DNA of 64,000 bases, taken from contig JAEHOE010000003.1 in NCBI GenBank assembly GCA_016858145.1, positions 1,674,001 to 1,738,000 of the forward strand, given 5' to 3'. Made by a program: the position numbers and the translations under genes. How positions within the stretch are numbered: position 1 is the first letter of the stretch; every line of letters begins with the position of its first letter. Shown here piece after piece: positions 22,056 through 32,290 of this stretch. Source of the stretch: Edaphochlamys debaryana (lineage: Eukaryota; Chlorophyta; Chlorophyceae; Chlamydomonadales). Under the pieces are notes generated by a model, which saw nothing but the letters and a program-made list of their open reading frames with translations, searched no databases and had not been told where the DNA came from.

Positions 22056-25000
22056 CTAGGCGCTGCGGTAGTCCTTGTCCCAGGCGGACTGGTCGGCGGC
22101 ATACTTGCGCGTTGCGTCGCGGAGCTGGTTGGTCTTGTCGTCGCCGGCCGCGGGGCCCTGCGGTGGTGGTGAAAGGGGGCTGGAGGAGTAACGAACAGGC
22201 CAGTTGGAGGGGGCTGGGCTGACAGCGGGCGGCGTGGGGTGAGGGGGCAGGCGCGGGGAGAGCGCGTGCCCAGGCACGATGTTCGGGACATGTCATGTTG
22301 ACTTACGGAAGGCAGTAGGGCTAAGATCGTGCTAGGGCTGCTGGGACCCCTACAGCATTGCGCTGCGCGCAGGGTCCGAGCCGAGGGAAGGCCTCGGCGC
22401 AACGGATGGTCGCACACTTCCTCGCACCCGCGACCGCTGCGAAGTGTTGCGACGGACATTCCCGTAGATCGCTTGATTAGCAGCAGGCTTACAGCGCTAT
22501 ATGAGACGTGTCTGAACATGCCGATGTCGCAACAGCTGCAGCGCAGACTATGCTGAGAGTAGCCATCTCTCGCTTATGGGACCAAGCCCTACGTGACAGG
22601 ACGTTTGCAGTGGCTGCCGGGCGTGGAGCGCAACTCGGTGCGGACTTGGCTTGCGACCTTTCAGGCAACGAATAGCTTCGCTTCGGCTGAGCGTATGAGA
22701 TGCTCAGCACAAGCGCATGTAACTACCTTCCCTATCAGAGAGAAGAGCACGGCGCACACATCTGCCGCAACCCTCCGTCCCCTCGTACCCTGCCGTACCT
22801 GGCACACGAGCCCCGTATACGCATCGTTGGAGTGTACCACCAGAGCGGGGAGTGCGGGCAGTGCGAGGCGGGGACTCCGAACTCAACGCCCTTGCGGCAG
22901 TTGGACTTGGACCATGTCACGTGCGCATCCTCCGCGGGCGCCGCCTTCTCGCCCAGTTGGCCCATCTGCGAGTGGAGGTGTCACAGGCCCAGCCGTCAAG
23001 GACAGGAGCCCTGTCTTGGTCGGCACAGCTGCTAAGGGACACGCCAGACCCCGGGCAACCCACCTGCTGCAGCTTCAAGATGTTTAGGGCAGTCGCCTGG
23101 CCGGCCTTGCTGGTGAACTGCGGGCGGCAGGGAGAGGAGGGGGAGGGGAGGCGGGTGGTCAACGCACAGTAGACTTCAGACGGGGGCGTGAAAGGACCGG
23201 CCCCCCACAGTCCTCGGTGTTTACAATGAAGGACCCCCCTGGGGTCACAGCGCTGAACGCTGGGGCCAAGCGACCCACCTCACGGGCTTGCCCCCTGCAA
23301 GCCAGAACGCAAGTCCCTGTCATAACTTGCACTGACCACACTCAGGTCCCACCTTAGTCCTTGGCACGCAATGACCATGCTCAGCGTGTATCGATGGCCC
23401 CTCCTCGGCCGCGCCTCCTACCAGTAACCGTTCACCGTTCATCATGTGCTCACACTGTTAGCCGTACACCTCTCGATCCTGGCTCTCCCAACCCCACATT
23501 CACTCCCACTCTGCGGCTCCCTCCCGTTTGTTATGCGCCGCAGAGGACTATGTCCCCTTTCCGCAAGGTGCACATCCCATCAAACGCCACGTGTAGCTCA
23601 CCCGGTCCCCGCCCCTGCCCTGCGGCTCCCTCCCGTTTGTATGCGCCGCCGGGCGAACCCCCCCCCCCCTGCGGCTCCCTCCCGTTTGTTATGCGCCGCA
23701 GGGTGTGCCCCGCCTCCATCAAGGGGCGTCCGGGCCTGCATACTGCACTGATCCGTCCGCCCTGGCCGCTAGGAAAGGGTGGTCGGTTGGGACCTCATCC
23801 CAGCCCCTGTGCGTGAGCCCAACCTCCGCAAAACACTGCAAACGGCCCTCAAACTCGCCTCGTGCTACTGCTAAAGCCTGTGCCATCATCAAGGAGTGGT
23901 CCTGAGCGTCCCTGTGCGCATACTTGTACCTTCTGGCCCGGTCCATCGCGCATATCGCGGCCAGACACACCACGTCCCACACTCGCGCATGAATCCCGGT
24001 GCCCTCTGGGGGCACAGCAAGCCACACCTCGTGTCGTTTCACCGCCCTGCCAATACCATGACTGAGGCGCATACGAACAGCCACAGCGGCTGGACAATAC
24101 CAGAAATGGTGGAGCCGATCGCCTTGCTCCATGGCCCGCCCACACGGACACCTCGCCACGTTCTCAGTTCCTAACTGGCTCCGGTGCATGCCAAATCCCG
24201 GGAAGCCATCCATCGCCAGCCTCCACAAGGGCTCTTTATTGCCCGGATCCCACTTAATGCCCCACAACCTCGGCCAAACCGCTTTCAGACTTGCCACTGC
24301 TTCTACTGATGCCGTGTCTGTGCCGTACGCCTCCTGAATGTACGCCCCCACAGTGCGGGCGGCAGGGAAAGGAGGTGGGGGAGGTGAGGGCAGGAGGTCA
24401 ACGCACGGGGGGCCCGGCAGACGGGGGCGTGAAACGACCGACCGCTCCTGTCCCAGACGCACGCAGACACCGACCCTTCCTGCCTGTCCCCCACGGACCT
24501 ATCTAGCCGATTCCGCACCGGAATGGCCATCGGGTGTGGCACACGTCCACGCTACCGGCACGCTACCCTTCCCACGCCCCACCTTGCACGTCTCCAGCTG
24601 TGCCTCCGCGTCGAACTCGACCAGCGTCATTCCCAACACGGGCGTCTCGGCGATGGGCACCTCGTCGGCCGGCACGGGACGCACCTTGAGCGTGGGGGAG
24701 CAGATGTCCTTAAAGTAGTGATTCTCCCACCTGGATGGAGGATGAAAGGGGGACATGGGGGGAAATGGCTGAGGGGTAAGGATGTATGTTTAGGCGCGGG
24801 CATATGGAGAGGCAGAAGGGGGACGGGCCTTAGCGAGGTTACCAGGCAGACCTGACGCAGGTGCACCGCAGAGCTGCGTTGGGAACTTATAGGGGCACGC
24901 AGGCCGCCAGCCTGCCACACGCACCTGAACATGCGGACGTTGGAGCAGTCCTGGGTGGAGGGGTCGCAGTAGTCGGCTAGTCGCTGGGGCCTGGGCCCTT

Positions 25001-27014
25001 GAAGCAGCCCTGCACGGAGCGGAAGCAGGAGAGGGCAGTCCGTAAAGCTGAGCTTCTGGGGGACAGGGGACAGGGTGAAACACACCGCACCACCATCCAA
25101 AGGTGAAGGCACGTACCTGAGAGTCCACCAGGGCGTGGCTCCCCATCAGCGCCGCAGCCTCGGCGGGGGTGAAGCCACGGTCAGTCCAGAAGCCGAGGAA
25201 GGAGGAGGCGGTGGCGGAGGGCTGGGGCAGCTGGCCGGGGGGCGTGGGGCGGTGGGAGTCAAGGCGGCCCACACGCAGGGCGGGGGTGCCGTCGGCGGGG
25301 AGGATGCGCAGGCGGCCGCCGCTGAGGACCTCGGGAGCCACGGCGGCGCACACCTGCGATGCAAGGCGTGGGAGCGAGGGAGGAGGGCAAGCAAGGAGGA
25401 GCTGAAGGGGCCACGAACTGGCAGTTGGCTAGCGAGTCAGGTCAAGGCATGTGCGGCAACGCAGCCCCATGGGGCCGTTGGCCAACGGCAGGGTCAGGAC
25501 GACAGGCCCCCTCATAGGACCTCGCCCCGAGGCCTCACCGCCGCCACGGTGTCCGTCACACTGATGTCGAAGAAGGCGGCGATCTTGCGAGCGGCCTTAG
25601 CGGTGATGAGCGCAAAGTTGTCGTTGACGCTGTGAGCGGGAGAACGATGCAAGGGAGGAGGCGCAGTTCAGCATCACGGAAAGGCAGGCCCTGCCCCGGG
25701 GCCGGACAGGGGCGGCGTGCGCTTCGAGCCACACGGCAGGCAGACGGCAGGGCTTGGTTCCCTCGGACAGTCGGACTATCACAGAAGATGCGTAGTCATA
25801 TTGCCCTGGGAAGATGGGTACTAACACTGCCCGGAACCCCATGGCGCCCAGGCCCCTCCTGCTCACTTCTCGGGACGCGTCAGCTCCTCCATGCTGAGGA
25901 GCAGGGAGCCGTCGGCACCGCCGCACTTGGGGCCAGGGCAATGTGCGTGCGTGGGCCGGGTACATAGATAGGTGCAGCGTGTTCGTCAACCGGCGTAGGT
26001 TTCCCCTCAGCAGCAGCGCAGGTGGGCACGCATTCCTCTAGTTCCTCACCGCACCTACCCACCGGGGCCCACCGCACCCCTCCACCTGAGTCACGTCTAC
26101 GCTCATGGAGTCGTGGAAAGAGGAGCGGATGAAGAAGGACGCCATTCGCTTCTCGTACTTGAACATCTCACGGCACACAGAGACCACCTAGGGAGGGGGG
26201 GTCGAGGGGGCCGAGGGCGATGGGGGTCAGATCAGGAGCAGTTAAGCCTCCAGGGAGCACATATACGGGGGCTTTGGCAGCCGGCGGACCGCATCCGACA
26301 CGTGCAGGGCCAATTGCAAGCTGCAAAGCCCTATAGCTTACCGAGGCCCAGTCCTTGCCGCGCGGGTCGTAGTCGGATCCCGCCTTGACGGTGGAGACCT
26401 TTGGAGACCACAACCGCACGCGGGCGTTCATGTCGACCACAGGCACCGTGGGATGCGTGTTGGCGTACTGAGCGACGTCAACACAGACGCGACCGGAGCA
26501 CTGGACGCCGACGGTGAGAAGGGCCGTGACGTCCACCATGGCACCGCTCACGGTCTTCACCTGCCGTGACGAGGGCGGATATACGAGCGGGGCCAGGGCG
26601 GGAACGGTTTTAGGGACGCGAGGGCAGCGAGCCGCGCACAGAGCCGCGCACAGAGCCTGCGCTTACAGCTGTTGGCTAGGCAAGGGGCAAGGGGGGCAGC
26701 TGCGCAAGCAGTCGCCTGGGGGCGCGAAGCCGCTTCGACCAATCAAGGGGTGTCAAAGAGCGCATACACGTCGTCGTGACGCACCGCGCCGACCGGCAAC
26801 CCACCATGCCGTTGACCAGACCAAGCGCGTTTGCGGTAGCAGGGCTTACGCCAGTCGTCGCCGGACTAGACTTCTGAGCGTGCGCGCCAGGGAGGTGGAA
26901 GGGACAAGTCACGCCAAGTCGCACGGGCAACAGGAGCGCCATTGCCATGGCCAACACCGCGACGACCGCGGCCGCGGTCGCGGCGCGGCGACGATGCCAC
27001 GTTGGCTCCTTCAT
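22056..27014 (-). CDS. Secreted heme peroxidase (plant/fungal superfamily)
   Basis: Ten exons in phase: 27014-26850, 26560-26342, 26187-26086, 25925-25867, 25629-25539, 25353-25117, 24983-24925, 24730-24583, 23117-23064, 22157-22056 (TAG); 411 residues. The ATG opens a hydrophobic leader (AAVVAVLAMAMALLLP). Exon 2 is a ~73-residue segment I do not recognise. The peroxidase domain then shows the distal site FFIRSSFHDSM (Arg and His), CGGADGSLLL, FFDISVTDTVAAVCAAVAPE, and the proximal-His motif AALMGSHALVDSQ. The C-terminus YAADQSAWDKDYRSA resembles the last helix of the superfamily. The Cys usual after FHD in class III enzymes is Ser here, so class I/II-like is a better fit. The stop lies ~40 bp before the first in-phase exon of the multicopper oxidase; fusion is possible. 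The 24582-23118 intron carries a LINE fragment. Confidence 0.8.
23119..23199. repeat. Direct repeat flanking the LINE insertion (copy 1)
   Basis: This copy begins TGCGGGCGGCAGGGA and ends CGTGAAAGGACCG. It matches 24354-24440 with scattered differences and small gaps. It abuts peroxidase exon 23064-23117 and contains that exon's splice acceptor tract. Confidence 0.8.
23200..24353 (-). mobile_element. LINE-type retrotransposon fragment
   Basis: A 1.15 kb segment lies in the peroxidase intron between two ~85 bp direct repeats. Its minus strand has an open frame (to a stop at 23719) that reads as the C-terminal end of a LINE polyprotein. It has an AVWPRLWGIKWDP/LWRLAMDGFPGF segment and then a reverse-transcriptase-associated Cys/His motif (RCPCGRAMEQGDRLHHFWYC). 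No reverse transcriptase core is present, so the copy is 5'-truncated, as LINEs usually are. The 3' part holds three copies of a ~32 bp unit, and its end recurs alone at 30090-30188. Confidence 0.7.
23511..23701. repeat. Three-copy ~32 bp repeat in the LINE 3' region
   Basis: The unit CTGCGGCTCCCTCCCGTTTG followed by (T)TATGCGCCGC occurs at 23511-23543, 23620-23650 and 23669-23701. All copies are in the same orientation and almost identical, although spacing is irregular. They are probably part of the 3' untranslated tail of the retroelement. Confidence 0.8.
24354..24440. repeat. Direct repeat flanking the LINE insertion (copy 2)
   Basis: The partner of 23119-23199, sharing the start TGCGGGCGGCAGGGA and an end CGTGAAACGACCG. 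It sits at the 5' side of the retroelement in element orientation. Its length is far above a normal LINE target-site duplication. Confidence 0.8.
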
Positions 27015-28427
27015 GGTTGTCGTAGGCCCGCACGAGTATGTACTAGCTACTCAGGACCAATGTGATTGCCGTTGATGGCTGAGGCTCGGGTAACCCCTTG
27101 GCCCCGAATTGATGAGCCTGCCGCGATAGCCCTGCCGTGAGAGTGGTCAGCTCAGTCAAGACGGCTTGGCTTTTATACAGGTTGCGACGCCCCATGAGAG
27201 GTTGCGTGGTGGCGGGGACCCTCGAGCGTGCACGGGGAGTAAAGTGCGCCCTCACCCCACGGATACGTCGCATACCCCTGCCTAAATACGCGTTCTCTTC
27301 ATTAGCTCGGTGAATCAGGCTGACGACGTGTGTTCCTGCTGAGGCGTATACGAGGTTGACAAGATAACGTAAACAGGTACGAAACCTGAAACCCGCCCGC
27401 GCTGACTCTGGCCCCTCTCCCGCCACACATCTCCGGGCGTGCTGTTGGCCTCCCCCGAGTTAGCTGCGCTGATCCGCGAATGCTCCTGGCGATGCATGTG
27501 TGCGCATGCCTGCTTACCGAGGGGACTTTCAGGCGTCCCATGAGGCCGCCCTGGGTACCCTGGGGCGGGGATGGACATGCGCGGGCAGCGGGTCATCCTT
27601 ATGGTTTGCCCACGTTCCCCAAACCAGCTCATGTTGGTACCATTGCTTCAGCAATTGTTGCGGCCAGCAGGAGCGGGGCGCGGGGCTCCGCGCGGGGTCG
27701 GCCGGGGCGGCTGCTGCTCGTCAAACGCCCGTGCGTAGCAAGTCGTTGATCGCTGACGCTTCACCCGAACCCCTGAATTAGCCATGCGATGCATGTAGTC
27801 GTTGCGCTGTACACGCTTATACCTACGAATACTGGGTTTTGGGTCCGCGCAACCCCTTGTGTCTGGGCCATTTCGTGTTTGTGCCTCTTCACGCCGAACC
27901 CTGACCGGGCTGCTGCCATACATACAGTAGTCAATTGATATTGATAATGCGAGCCTGGGGGTTCTAGGCTCCTCAGTGTGCGGTTTGTCGGTGAGGAGCC
28001 GTATGTGCGTGCAAGGCCGAAGTACTCAGCCGGCTGTCAGCCGAAGCGCAGCGCGCTAGGTATCGCCGTGAATCGTTGATACCGTTGACAGCGCATGTAT
28101 GGACAGAGAGTGCTCGCGGGTGTTCGGTTGTCAACAAGTAGATAGCCTGAGTGGGCCAGCCAACCCTGCTGCCTTTCCTTGGCCTCGTGCAGACTAGCAT
28201 CCAACCAAGTGCAAGGGCACGGAGCTTGGTTGGCGGACCGGGCGCCCGAGTACAATTCCGAGCGACCATGTGGCCGGCGCCGCGGCGGCCCTTGCAGCAT
28301 TCACGTCGTCGCCCCACGTACCTTCAGTGTGGGTCGTGTGGGTATGCAGAGTGCGGCAAGGCCTAGTCTTTTACCGGGTTTGGGAGACCGTTGCGGACGG
28401 TGGGTCGGGTCAACACGCGGGAAATGT
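27015..28427. other. Intergenic region upstream of the peroxidase
   Basis: This should hold the promoter of the minus-strand peroxidase gene. I see no coding exon or strong repeat. It runs into the duplicated RHL1 promoter-like sequence from about 28428. Confidence 0.4.
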
Positions 28428-30484
28428 GTATCGCGCTTCGACGCTTCCCCAACTCATCGCCGGACAGGGGCTAGACGCTGACGTTGTTGGTTGTGCAGTC
28501 CTGAAGTCACCTCGCGTTGTCGCCCGGTCGCCTGAGTCCTCGCGGAGTCCAGGGGGGACATGTGTATCGACACGGCGCGCCTGGCGCCTGCTACCCGGAG
28601 CCCCCGGAGCCCCCGCCCAATCGTACGATTGCCACGGCTGCTTCTATACTAGTCTATATCGCTGGTGCCAGATTGAGGCGCTAGCCAGTTTCAGTCCTTC
28701 CCCGAGACAACTCCATTTTGGCGCGAGACCTTGCAATACGGAACTGCGACCCCCCACAACTTAATGCACATGCGCAATGCAGTGAATACACGTAGCGTGC
28801 GTCAGGTACAAGCGGAAATGGCTCCCAAGAAGAAGGCAAAGGTCGAGGACGATGTCGTCGACCAAGGAAGCCACGCTGGAGCAGGAGGCGCAGCAGCGCG
28901 AGTGCGAACGGCTGAAAGAGTCTGCGCTGGACTGCGGGGTGCGTGGGTGCTGGGTCGAGCTCGCCAGCACCGGTCCATGCCGCTGTCGCAAACCCACATG
29001 CCGACACGCGGCGCCGCTCCCGCCGCTGCCGCCCATACCTCTAGCCAAGGGTACGCTATAGAGCACATGGGGGGGAGTGAAGTAGGGGGTCGGCACACAC
29101 TGGTACACACCCTGTCGGGGCCTGGCAGTATCGGCAGTATGTGACCAATCCTCGGCACCGGCCAGACGTGACCCTAACGTGAGCCCTGGCGTGGTTCTAC
29201 ACCTGCCCCCGACACCCTCCGCCCCTCGCACCCTCCCCTTGCCCTCTGCACTGCTGTAGGCTGAATGGACGCTGGATAGCGTCGAGGGGGGCAAGGCCAG
29301 TTGGGTACCACCCAAGCCGGAGGACGTACGCGTGTTCATTGGAGTCATGGTGAGGGCGTGACGGACAGGGACGGGCCTACCGGTACTGGAGGCAGACGGA
29401 CAACAACCCACGTGTCCCGTAGCAGGCTACCTGCGGTACAGGGACGTGTGCTGGGTGCAGCATGGGGCTGAGCGAGTCTGCTGGAGGGCGGCGGGGCAGA
29501 AGAGTCTACCCAGCCAGCCGCAGACCTCATCGACCTAAGCGACGTCTGACGCAGTTTTTTTTTACGGTGCGTGCGTGCGTGCGTGCGAGATGATGCTGAT
29601 CCGCATGCATCCCTGTAGGGTTAGTGCCAGTGCCGGCGGCCGTGACACTACGCCGGGCCCCAACGGTGCGGGGCCCGCTCCATTCGTGTGCCCCAGCTGA
29701 CGACCGGTTTGATCCGTGTGGCGCCGGCCGCGCTGCTGCCACGCACCGAATCGCTCTCACTGCCGACCCCCCCCCCCCGCAGACCGGCGCCTGTGCCGGC
29801 TGACCTGCGACGCTGCCACGGTGGCCCTTGCGGACCACGAGCACGCGGGCTTTCCCATGGAGTATTGGGATGAGGTGAGCCGCTGATAGATGCGTTTGTT
29901 CTTACCGGTACTGGCAGGGGAGCAAGGCCTGTCGCGGACTAGGCAGGGGTGCAGGACGAAGATGGGCAGGGGTGCGAATCCGGGCCACCCGGGGTACAGG
30001 GCGCGCGGGCCTTCTAGGTACGGGGCAAGAGCACCGCGTGACCCGGTATGATGATGACCGGTATGAGCGAGACCATTTGCGACCGGGTGCAGTCATCGGT
30101 GGTTACAATGAGGGACCCCTTCGAGGGGGTCTAAGCGCAGAACGCTCCGACCGGCTGGTCGACCACACGGGCTTGCCGCCTGCAAGCCTGGGTGCCCCCT
30201 AACAGCAGCCCACAAGGGCGGTGAGCCACGGCCATCACCAACGAAGCCTCAGCTAGGGAGCCGCCAAGGGGAGTGTCCCCGCCCGGGTGCAAGGGCACGA
30301 CTCGCGAAATCGCCTCCAACCGTGCGTGTGTTCCCCATTCTCCACTTGTTGCTTCCAGGTCAGGGCCCCACCGGGCTGCACCGCGCCGGCCAAGATCCCT
30401 CTGCCGTACGTCCCTCTGCCGTACGTGCCAGTGCAGTACAGAAAGTACCCTGGCTTGGAGCGCATGCATTCCATGATGGTCTGA
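28428..30484 (+). pseudogene. Chimeric duplicate: RHL1 5' end joined to GT31 exons
   Basis: Two source genes contribute. Positions 28428-29130 match the promoter, first exon and start of intron 1 of the RHL1-like gene (32045-32640), including the ATG at 28818 and the leader MAPKKKAKVEDDVVDQ. A 4-bp insertion right after that leader breaks the frame. Downstream, 29260-29349 copies GT31 exon 12613-12702 (VEGGKASWVPPKPEDVRVFI), 29783-29874 copies exon 15041-15132 (DRRLCRLTCDAATVALAD) and 30357-30484 copies the last exon with the same stop context. That last copy has an internal PLPYVP duplication. Exons with the catalytic DDD are absent, so no active GT31 could be made. Splice sites of the GT31 pieces look intact, so a chimeric transcript is possible, but loss of function is the simplest reading. 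Confidence 0.75.
30090..30188. repeat. Dispersed repeat matching the LINE 3' end
   Basis: About 95 bp (CAGTC.TCGGTG..TTACAATGA through CACGGGCTTGCC.CCTGCAAGCC) match 23208-23303, the 3'-terminal part of the retroelement. The copy lies between two duplicated GT31 exons and looks like a severely 5'-truncated insertion. Confidence 0.65.
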
Positions 30485-32290
30485 CGTACGACATGGCTGG
30501 GCCTCTGGAGGCTGCTGTCTGGGGGTTGGTCTCGAAGGGCGGGTGGGCCGTGGCCATCGAGACGCGGGTCGGCAGAAGCATCAGACTGGTTGTGCGGGAC
30601 AGGGGTCAGGGCTCGCTCGGTGGGAGGGGACTGCGGTGCATTCAGTGCGCACCTTCCGCAGTTGGCCCTAGGTAGGCGGGGCGGCCAGCAGGAGCCGCAG
30701 GATAGGTTGAGGCGGTCACGCGGCCACTGGGGACACGGGTAGCGGGTAGGACTTGCGGGGTAGTGCGGGCGGGACAGGGCGCGGTGGGCGGGGGATAGAG
30801 ATGCGCACCTCCCGCGCCCTGGGCGGGACTCAGCCGTAAACTAGTATGACACGTGCAGAGTTTTGATGATGTGTTTCGTAAGGTACGACGGGGGGGGCAG
30901 CAAGAGTCGGGGTGGGGGGTTGGTTCACGCGTGCCGATTCTAGAGTACTCCTTCCATGCGAGGAAGCGCCTATGCGTATACCGTGAGCACAGAGCGGGCA
31001 CACTGCGAGACTTGCCAGCGCAGGGTGGATGGATGTGCACGGGCAGCAGGACACTTGCCCACGTCGGCGCAAGCAGCTCGTATCAATTCTAATCCTGTAG
31101 CACTTGATGACGGGGATGGCAGAAGTGCTTCTGCCAAAGGGTTTGAGAGGGTTTGGGAGCTCAACCCGCCGCTCCGCCCTCGGGGGCCGAAACTCCGTGT
31201 GTAGACAAGTTTCGTTAAATGCCCCGCTCCAGCGCTCCACCTAAAACTTGTCCAGCCTTGCAATCGTGCCTTCGCATCATATCCCTATCGAGAGCTCTTC
31301 CGGAGCCTTGCCTGCTCGAGCTGTCTGCTCGTACGATACGTCCACATGTGTGTCCGCCGCTCCAACCCCGACCAGCTGTATACTGCTATTTCTTATTGCA
31401 GGCTTAGCGCAGCGGTAGCCGGGTTATTGAGGGGCGGACCTTACTGCGCGTGCGAGATACTATTGCTTATCTTGTTTTGTTGTTCAGCACGCGCTCCCGC
31501 CCGCCCGCCCTGTTGGGGAGTGGTTAATGATGTGCTAGCCGCTGCTCTAGTTCGGCGCGTGGGCTGGGTCTGGTGTCTCCTCTTCCGTTGGGGACTAAGG
31601 GGCCCAGAGGCAGTGGGCCCCTCAGCGCAGCAGGATGTAACAAGAATGGCAGAATGGCAGTGCGGCCCCAGCCCCCGGTCTAATCTTATTGTTGTAGCTA
31701 AGTTGCGATTTAAATACCCACCCCCCTGGAGAGTTCTGGGTTCCCAGACAATCATTGTGCGGGTAACGACATGCACAACTTACGGCCGACACAAGTGCCC
31801 GGCCGCACCAAGCCGCAGTGCTAGGTATCGCCCGCACCAACCTGCCGGCCCTTGCTTCTTCGTTTGGGACATGCGACGTGGGCGTGTGGGGGTCTGGTGC
31901 GATGTGCCCGCGTCGTCGCACCAGACCCCCACGAGCTGTGCATCCTGTGGGCATCTGGACTCCACAAAAGTGAGTTCAGCATAGAGCGCTTGAGGCACCG
32001 GAGGGAACACGTCGGGGGGGCTGCACGCAGGGTGGGGGGAACATGTGTATCGACACGGCGCGGCTTTGACGCTTCTCATCGCCAGGCGACAGAGGCTTGA
32101 CCGCTCACGTTCACACGGTTGCACTCCTGACAAAGTCTCTCGCATTCTAGGCAAGCTGCGTGGTCTTCTTTGGGCTCCGTTTTGGCGCGAGACCTCGGCT
32201 TTGCAAAGGAAGAGCCACCTCGACCTCCAATAGCTCGACTTGCCCGCTTCGAATGTGCTGATCAAACAGCCTGCGACAGGCGCTAGGGAA
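30485..32290. other. Intergenic region and RHL1 promoter
   Basis: No coding exon is supported. The last ~250 bp are the promoter and 5' UTR of the RHL1-like gene, recognisable because the same sequence is duplicated at 28428-28817. A perfect inverted repeat at 31886-31932 is listed separately. Confidence 0.4.
31886..31932. repeat. Perfect 17-bp inverted repeat
   Basis: The arm GTGGGGGTCTGGTGCGA (31886-31902) is followed by a 13-nt loop and its exact reverse complement (31916-31932). It could form a strong hairpin or bind a dimeric regulator. It lies ~360 bp upstream of the RHL1-like ATG, just outside the duplicated segment. Confidence 0.85.

Noticed and set aside
22137..22519. Extra exons between the last two peroxidase exons
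   Set aside because: The joins 23064 to 22157 are already in phase; frames in this stretch show no peroxidase motif.
23511..23701. Possible CRISPR-like array
   Set aside because: Three similar ~32 bp units, but spacing is 18-76 bp, the genome is eukaryotic, and the units lie in a retroelement tail.
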